A stretch of 5,768 bases of DNA from Caldifarciminota bacterium (GTDB taxonomy: Bacteria; Hydrothermota; UBA3073; NMUJ01): assembly GCA_021158725.1 (NCBI GenBank), contig JAGGUB010000085.1:1-5768 (forward strand), in the 5' to 3' direction. Positions within the stretch are counted from its first letter, which is position 1, and each line of letters opens with the position of its first letter. The position numbers and the translations under genes are program-made. The notes under the pieces are model-generated. The model saw nothing but the letters and a program-made list of their open reading frames with translations. It searched no databases and was not told the DNA's origin. Positions 1 to 3,779 of this stretch are shown here, piece after piece.

Positions 1-621
1 TAAGTCGAGTGCAAGTGGACCCTCAACCTCGGCGGGTGCGAACTCACCATGTTCAGCCATAACTGCGAGCTCGGCAGCTTCCATGGTTTCGGGCATTTTG
101 GGGTTGATGGTCTCAACAGCTGCGAGTACGGCAACCTTGGGGTGATCTACACCTAATACGTTATGTACAAATGAGATGGCGTTTTTGATAATTTGTATCT
201 TGTCTTCGAAGCTGGGCTTGATCACCATACCGCCATCTGTTATTGCAAGCAACTTGTGGTAGTACGGGCACTCGAGTATCGCTATGTGTGATAGGAGAGG
301 TGCACCCTTGATACCGTGTTGTTTGTCAAGCACAGACTTGAGGAATACAGATGTAGGGAGCTTGCCTTTCATTAACATGTCGGCATCACCATTACGTACG
401 AGTGAAGCTGCTTTAAGTGATGCCTCTACTGCAGTGTAGGCAGGGACGACCTTGTAACCATCAGGCAACTGTGATGGATCGCCAACCAATATCGGAGTGA
501 CATATTCATGAACTAAAGCAATGCTGTCGAGGCTGGTACGGTCAGGTACAGGTATGGCTACCTTTATGTGTGGTGCTCTTTCTTTTATGAATTCCCACAC
601 ATCGGTGAAGCTCGTTATCAT
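1..621 (-). CDS. ptb: Phosphate butyryltransferase / phosphate acetyltransferase family protein (Ptb), N-terminal 207 residues, cut by window edge
   Basis: This gene is open at the left edge, so only its N-terminal two thirds is visible; family members are about 300 residues. Ptb enzymes are cytoplasmic. They exchange CoA and phosphate between short-chain acyl-CoA and acyl phosphate, usually paired with an acyl kinase (Buk) that makes ATP. The translation, read directly on the minus strand, has the expected family landmarks: LMKGKLPT at residues 83-90, LSHIAILECPYYHKLLAITDGGM at about 110-132 (with Y120/H122 and TDGGM), and VAVLAAVETINPKMPETMEA at about 163-182, ending in GPLALDL. The last two blocks are typical of Ptb rather than housekeeping Pta. 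The ATG at 621 overlaps the upstream FAD oxidoreductase stop as ATGA and has a strong Shine-Dalgarno. Acyl-chain preference (butyryl, isobutyryl, acetyl) cannot be read from the sequence. A kinase gene may follow beyond the edge, but that is inference. Confidence 0.9.
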   Translation of the reverse strand, partial: MITSFTDVWEFIKERAPHIKVAIPVPDRTSLDSIALVHEYVTPILVGDPSQLPDGYKVVPAYTAVEASLKAASLVRNGDADMLMKGKLPTSVFLKSVLDKQHGIKGAPLLSHIAILECPYYHKLLAITDGGMVIKPSFEDKIQIIKNAISFVHNVLGVDHPKVAVLAAVETINPKMPETMEAAELAVMAEHGEFAPAEVEGPLALDL

Positions 622-1754
622 ACTACTGATACCTCCTTTTGGATGGTACCTTCTTCAAACCTCCTGTAGCTGAATGCATCGATGAACTCGCTACGTTTAC
701 CATCGGTGATGTAATCTGCAAGTAGCTTCGAACTTATAGGGCCAAGCATAAACCCGTGACCACTGAACCCCACTATCTGGTAGTAGCCATCGATACCGTT
801 AATATCACCCATTATGTGTTGTGAATCGGGTGACATCAGATATAAGCCAGCCCATTGACGGATAATACGTACATCTCTAAGTATAGGCATGGCTTTGGCA
901 AGCTTGTGGCTGAACTCTATTAGAAAATGTAGGCTAGACCGATGGTTGATACCGGGTGGTTCGTCAGGGTTACCCATACCACCAACTATACCGCCATTAT
1001 GTTCTTGACGAAAGTAATAGTCGCCATCGAATGATATTATAAGTGGATCCAAGAAATGTTCAACCGGCTCGGTCACAAGTATCTCGTGTCGATAGGGGGT
1101 GGTGGGTAACTCGATACCTATCATCTTAGCGATAATGTTTGCCCATCCACCAGCAGCGTTGACCAAAATCGGTGTAGCTACAGTGTCATGAGGTGTTAGT
1201 ATTTCGTAACAGGTGCCTTTACGATTTATGGATTGTACCTCACAGTATTCCCATATTTCGGTACCTAATGCTTGAGCTGCTTTCGCATATGCGAAGACGG
1301 TTTTGAATGGATTAGCATGGCCATCTGTGGGACAGTAGGTTGCGAGTATAACATCGGCGGGGTTAAACTGTGGCACTATAGATTTTATCTCTTCGGGTTT
1401 GAGTAACTCAACCTCCAGCCCCAGCTTACGCTGTAACTCAATATTTTTACGTGCTTGTTGGGCAAATTCCTCGGTATAGACGGGTATCAGGTAGCCACCT
1501 GAATGCCATTCGATATCGTGACCAAGTTCGTCTGACAGGTTGGCGAATATTTCACGCCCTAACATGGCAAGCTTGATGTTAATCTCTGTCGACCATTGTT
1601 GACGTATGCCGCCACCACATCTGCCGGTGGCACCACTACCTAAATAATTGCGCTCGATGAGTAACACATTACGCATACCGTTACGTGCCAAGTAGTAGAG
1701 GAGCGATACCCCCACGATACCGCCACCAATGATAACGGCATCCTTTGTGGTCAT
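618..1754 (-). CDS. FAD-dependent oxidoreductase, DAO family (proline dehydrogenase beta / sarcosine oxidase beta type)
   Basis: The 378-residue protein is a complete DAO-family (glycine/D-amino-acid oxidase superfamily) flavoenzyme, normally oxidising the C-N bond of an amino acid or secondary amine in the cytoplasm. Seen: the FAD-binding Rossmann motif GGGIVG at residues 10-15, with acidic E34 closing beta strand 2 (LLIER); RCGGGIRQQW at 45-54, a signature I recall from archaeal proline dehydrogenase beta and Thermotoga-type sarcosine oxidase beta proteins; PTDGHANPF in the middle; HNGGIVGGMG and RQWAGLY in the substrate domain; and GFSGHGFMLGP at 329-339, the C-terminal FAD loop. The length fits the single-subunit or beta-subunit class (about 375-390). 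It is first in its operon and overlaps ptb by 4 bases. No alpha or ferredoxin-like partner lies next to it. There is no Shine-Dalgarno before the ATG, and the predicted -10 box is only 7 bases away. Proline, sarcosine and other N-alkyl or amino acids are all possible substrates. Confidence 0.88.
   Translation of the reverse strand: MTTKDAVIIGGGIVGVSLLYYLARNGMRNVLLIERNYLGSGATGRCGGGIRQQWSTEINIKLAMLGREIFANLSDELGHDIEWHSGGYLIPVYTEEFAQQARKNIELQRKLGLEVELLKPEEIKSIVPQFNPADVILATYCPTDGHANPFKTVFAYAKAAQALGTEIWEYCEVQSINRKGTCYEILTPHDTVATPILVNAAGGWANIIAKMIGIELPTTPYRHEILVTEPVEHFLDPLIISFDGDYYFRQEHNGGIVGGMGNPDEPPGINHRSSLHFLIEFSHKLAKAMPILRDVRIIRQWAGLYLMSPDSQHIMGDINGIDGYYQIVGFSGHGFMLGPISSKLLADYITDGKRSEFIDAFSYRRFEEGTIQKEVSVV
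632..639 (-). promoter_or_regulatory. Ribosome binding site of ptb, inside the end of the upstream gene
   Basis: On the minus strand this reads AAAGGAGG, with 10 bases between it and the ATG at 621. It lies within the last codons of the FAD oxidoreductase. It therefore supports the 621 start and suggests that ptb is translated both by its own site and by coupling across the ATGA overlap. Confidence 0.8.
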
Positions 1755-1761
1755 CGATAAA

Positions 1762-1788
1762 ATAATAAGGTAAGCTATGTAATGTCAA
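1762..1788 (-). promoter_or_regulatory. Candidate sigma70-type promoter of the FAD oxidoreductase-ptb operon (leaderless)
   Basis: Read on the minus strand: TTGACA (1788-1783), a 15-base spacer, then TATTAT (1767-1762). The -35 matches consensus 6/6 and the -10 matches 5/6; the spacer is shorter than the usual 17. Only 7 bases separate the -10 from the ATG at 1754, so transcription would begin at or almost at the start codon. Absence of a Shine-Dalgarno fits a leaderless message. Predicted from sequence only. Confidence 0.6.
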
Positions 1789-1794
1789 TTGACA
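1783..1794. repeat. Perfect 12-bp palindrome formed by back-to-back -35 boxes
   Basis: TGTCAATTGACA reads the same on both strands. Each half is the TTGACA -35 hexamer of one of the two divergent promoters, so the boxes abut with no gap. RNA polymerase could hardly occupy both promoters at once. The palindrome could also be a regulator site; nothing in the window identifies such a regulator. Confidence 0.6.
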
Positions 1795-1815
1795 GCACAA
1801 CAGTAAAGTTATAAT
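1789..1815 (+). promoter_or_regulatory. Candidate sigma70-type promoter of the HAD phosphatase
   Basis: TTGACA (1789-1794), a 15-base spacer and TATAAT (1810-1815): both hexamers are perfect consensus, though the spacer is shorter than the common 17. Transcription would start near 1822, giving a leader of about 8 bases before the ATG at 1830, too short to hold a Shine-Dalgarno. None is visible there. Confidence 0.65.
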
Positions 1816-1829
1816 CAAATTCCGTATCA

Positions 1830-2498
1830 ATGATACGTGCGATAATATTTGATATGGATGGTACGTTGGTGCAGTATCCTGAACCACCTTTCTACAGTAG
1901 CTGGGATGCATTGGGTAGGGTGTTAGGTGACAAGCGTTGGTATAAGGTACGTGATAAGTATCTCAAACGCATAGAAAAAGAGAAATGTGAAGAGGTTTAC
2001 AATGCATGGTTCTATGAACAGGTATCGTTACTTAAGGGGTTAGCGGTTGATAAGGCGATCTCTGCGTTGCTACCACCGCCATATACGGAGGGGGTGAAGG
2101 AATTCTGTAGCTTGTTGCCAAAAGATGTAATTACGGGGATATTGACAACAGGGTTGGGGTTGGTTGCAGATTACATAAGTGAAGAGTTGGGGTTTAATTT
2201 CTACGTGGCGAACGAGCTCGAGGTTAAGGATGGCAAATTTACTGGTAAAGGATATGTGAGGTTGGGACTATTCGATAAGTTGAGTGTATTAATGGCATTG
2301 CTACGGAGGTATCACATAACGCCAGAAGAGACGTGTTTTGTGGGAGATAATACAAATGATTTGCCAATTTTTGATGTGGTAGGCTTACCGGTGGGGTTTA
2401 ACCCTAAATCGCCGGCAGTGACCAATAAAATAAAAGAACGTAAAGGTATTATAATACATCACTGGTACGAGTTGCACAAATTTATATTTACTAAGTGA
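1830..2498 (+). CDS. HAD-superfamily phosphatase, phosphoserine phosphatase-like
   Basis: This 222-residue soluble protein is a HAD-family hydrolase that removes phosphate from a small molecule through an aspartyl-phosphate intermediate. Seen: motif I FDMDGT at residues 7-12 (nucleophile D8, acid/base D10); an alpha-helical cap at about 16-90; motif II in GILTTG at 103-108 (T106 or T107); NELEVKDGKFTGKG at about 128-141, which resembles the SerB-type core; motif III K150; and motif IV GDNTNDLP at 172-179 (D173, D177, Mg2+ ligands). Length and motif spacing fit the phosphoserine phosphatase-like class, but the substrate is not certain and many such proteins act on other phosphates. The ATG at 1830 is well fixed: an in-frame TAA lies at 1812-1814 with no alternative start between, and motif I follows at residue 7. 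There is no Shine-Dalgarno. It is divergent from the FAD oxidoreductase and convergent with the lipoprotein gene. Confidence 0.85.
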   Translation: MIRAIIFDMDGTLVQYPEPPFYSSWDALGRVLGDKRWYKVRDKYLKRIEKEKCEEVYNAWFYEQVSLLKGLAVDKAISALLPPPYTEGVKEFCSLLPKDVITGILTTGLGLVADYISEELGFNFYVANELEVKDGKFTGKGYVRLGLFDKLSVLMALLRRYHITPEETCFVGDNTNDLPIFDVVGLPVGFNPKSPAVTNKIKERKGIIIHHWYELHKFIFTK

Positions 2499-2502
2499 AG
2501 TG

Positions 2503-2529
2503 ACGGGGGTGAAGTTTATCCACCCCCGT
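2503..2529. terminator. Hairpin between convergent genes, candidate bidirectional terminator without a U tract
   Basis: ACGGGGGTG (2503-2511) pairs perfectly with CACCCCCGT (2521-2529): a 9-bp, G/C-rich stem around a 9-base loop. It begins 4 bases after the HAD stop codon and ends 7 bases from the lipoprotein stop, so it could end both transcripts. Neither side is followed by a run of T in the direction of transcription, so it is not a classical intrinsic terminator. It may act with a factor or protect 3' ends. Confidence 0.6.
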
Positions 2530-2536
2530 TAAGGAG

Positions 2537-3634
2537 CTACTTGCTGGACTTGATGGTAGGTGATAGATGTGTCGGTTGATGATAATGTTTCGTGACTGTG
2601 ATCTCTTTACCGAGTATGAATTTTACAACCCGTGGCAATAGTAATCCAACGGTCTGTCCCCTATCTAACCTCTCGTAACAATATTCGAGCGGCTGGCCGG
2701 TTACTAAGACCCAACCTAATCCGTACGGATATAGCACAAGGGTGGGTTTCTGTGTCAGTACCCCATACGTGAATACTTGTGCACCTTCTGGTAAGTTAGA
2801 GAAGGTTTCGTGGCTCGCATATGTACCATAAAGAGTGTCGGGTAGACCTTGTAATAACTCGTAATCTGGGTTTGCAAGGTAGTTGTAATTATCGTACACA
2901 TATTCGGAGTCTATGGTTACACCACCGGGGAATGTTATACCAGCATCAAGTATGGAGCCACCATTCCAACCACGGTCACAGGCTTCCCAGAAGATTATAC
3001 CACCAGCTAACACGAAGTCGTTAAATTTCTGTTGGTTAGCAGCATATGCGTTGTAGAAGGATTGGGGTTGATCGTTTGCGATGATGACGAGATCCCTACC
3101 TGGTGTGAGGGTGACAGTATCGAAAGCTGCGGAGCCCAATATCTCATATTCGTCCTCACCTGTACCTGGTGTGAACCCCTCCCTTGCAAGCATACTATCC
3201 ATAGCGGATGACTCCCATGGTAAGGAGTCACGAAATAGTTTGATGTGGTTCGCAGCCCCCTGTGCGGCGGGGTTGAGCTGTATGTTTAGGGTGAACTCCC
3301 CTGCACGTACTGTTAGATCGTAACGTGCCCAGTATAGAATGATACCGTTTGCATCCTTGGCTACAATGTAAAGGGTTACGACTATATCCTTGGGTAAGGT
3401 TACAGCGAAAGTTACAGATGCATCGGTTGCACCAACTTCTTTGGTGTAACGTAATGTGTCGATATCTTCACCAGTGATCTCAAGTACAACTGTGTGGATG
3501 TATGGACGTGCACCACCTTCGGGCAACTGTATAGTGATCGTGTAAGTGCCTTCGTTTTGGGTGATCTTACAGCCAGTAACGAGTATGGTGAGAGCAGTAC
3601 CTACTATCATCAAATATAAAGGGAAACGTTTCAT
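2537..3634 (-). CDS. Lipoprotein with N-terminal beta-rich domain and amidotransferase-like (ThuA/GATase1-like) C-terminal domain, function unknown
   Basis: I do not recognise this as a named protein. From the ATG at 3634 it is 365 residues. Residues 1-22 form a lipoprotein signal: MKRF, a hydrophobic stretch, then lipobox VTGC with C22 as the lipidated Cys and Lys at +2, so not the Asp that retains lipoproteins at the inner membrane. Residues about 29-121 alternate as short beta strands, suggesting an Ig-like or fibronectin-like domain. Residues about 129-345 look like an alpha/beta flavodoxin-like fold of the class I glutamine amidotransferase/ThuA group: DLVIIAND at 181-188, GGIIFWEACDRGWNGG at 211-226 (C219 near a possible nucleophile elbow) and GLGWVLVTGQPLEY near the end. 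Whether C219 is catalytic is unclear; such domains are often non-enzymatic. The tail is basic and His/Ser-rich. A GTG 15 bases upstream is in frame but overlaps the Shine-Dalgarno, so it was rejected. The gene stands alone between convergent and divergent neighbours. Confidence 0.75.
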   Translation of the reverse strand: MKRFPLYLMIVGTALTILVTGCKITQNEGTYTITIQLPEGGARPYIHTVVLEITGEDIDTLRYTKEVGATDASVTFAVTLPKDIVVTLYIVAKDANGIILYWARYDLTVRAGEFTLNIQLNPAAQGAANHIKLFRDSLPWESSAMDSMLAREGFTPGTGEDEYEILGSAAFDTVTLTPGRDLVIIANDQPQSFYNAYAANQQKFNDFVLAGGIIFWEACDRGWNGGSILDAGITFPGGVTIDSEYVYDNYNYLANPDYELLQGLPDTLYGTYASHETFSNLPEGAQVFTYGVLTQKPTLVLYPYGLGWVLVTGQPLEYCYERLDRGQTVGLLLPRVVKFILGKEITVTKHYHQPTHLSPTIKSSK

Positions 3635-3638
3635 TGTG

Positions 3639-3646
3639 CCTCCTTT
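3639..3646 (-). promoter_or_regulatory. Ribosome binding site that fixes the lipoprotein start
   Basis: AAAGGAGG on the minus strand lies 4 bases before the ATG at 3634. The longer reading frame, starting at GTG 3649, would translate this site as Lys-Gly-Gly, so the ATG at 3634 is the better start. It also puts MKRF and the hydrophobic signal at the N-terminus. Confidence 0.8.
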
Positions 3647-3672
3647 CACTACACTTTCCCCGTTGTATTAAT

Positions 3673-3699
3673 AAAATAAATGAGGGGATAAAAAGTCAA
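3673..3699 (-). promoter_or_regulatory. Candidate promoter of the lipoprotein gene
   Basis: On the minus strand TTGACT (3699-3694, 5/6) is followed after 15 bases by TATTTT (3678-3673, 4/6), or after 17 bases by TTTTAT (3676-3671, also 4/6). The two readings cannot be told apart by eye. Either gives a start near 3664-3667 and a leader of about 30 bases carrying the AGGAGG site. The -10 is weak because the stretch is A/T-rich throughout. Confidence 0.45.
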
Positions 3700-3712
3700 C
3701 CTTTAGTACCTC

Positions 3713-3724
3713 TTATGTACATAA
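3713..3724. repeat. Perfect 12-bp palindrome TTATGTACATAA between divergent -35 boxes; candidate operator
   Basis: TTATGTACATAA is identical on both strands. It sits between two -35 regions that form a wider inverted repeat, GTCAACC (3695-3701) and GGTTGAC (3729-3735). This placement suits a dimeric regulator acting on both divergent promoters, but a 12-bp palindrome can arise by chance in A/T-rich DNA and no regulator is seen nearby. Confidence 0.35.
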
Positions 3725-3730
3725 TGGTGG

Positions 3731-3757
3731 TTGACATTTTGGATTAAACATTATCAT
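3731..3757 (+). promoter_or_regulatory. Candidate sigma70-type promoter of the EF-G-like gene
   Basis: TTGACA (3731-3736, 6/6), a 15-base spacer and TATCAT (3752-3757, 5/6). Transcription would start near 3764, leaving a leader of about 16 bases that contains the AGGAGG site at 3770-3775. Confidence 0.55.
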
Positions 3758-3769
3758 CTTCCAGATATT

Positions 3770-3775
3770 AGGAGG
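3770..3775 (+). promoter_or_regulatory. Ribosome binding site of the EF-G-like gene
   Basis: AGGAGG lies 4 bases before the ATG at 3780. It is the same strength and spacing as at the lipoprotein gene and supports the chosen start. Confidence 0.85.
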
Positions 3776-3779
3776 AATT

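Noticed and set aside
1681..1911. Minus-strand open frame of 76 codons across the divergent promoter region
   Set aside because: It overlaps two well-supported genes and both promoters, and its translation shows no domain-like composition; it is a shadow frame.
2821..3323. Short open frames inside the lipoprotein gene on both strands
   Set aside because: The lipoprotein frame has a signal peptide, a Shine-Dalgarno and protein-like composition; the others have none of these and are rich in His, Arg and Ser from out-of-frame reading.
3635..3649. GTG start at 3649 giving a 370-residue lipoprotein
   Set aside because: It would translate through the AAAGGAGG site and add five residues before the obvious MKRF signal start; the ATG at 3634 has the correctly placed Shine-Dalgarno.
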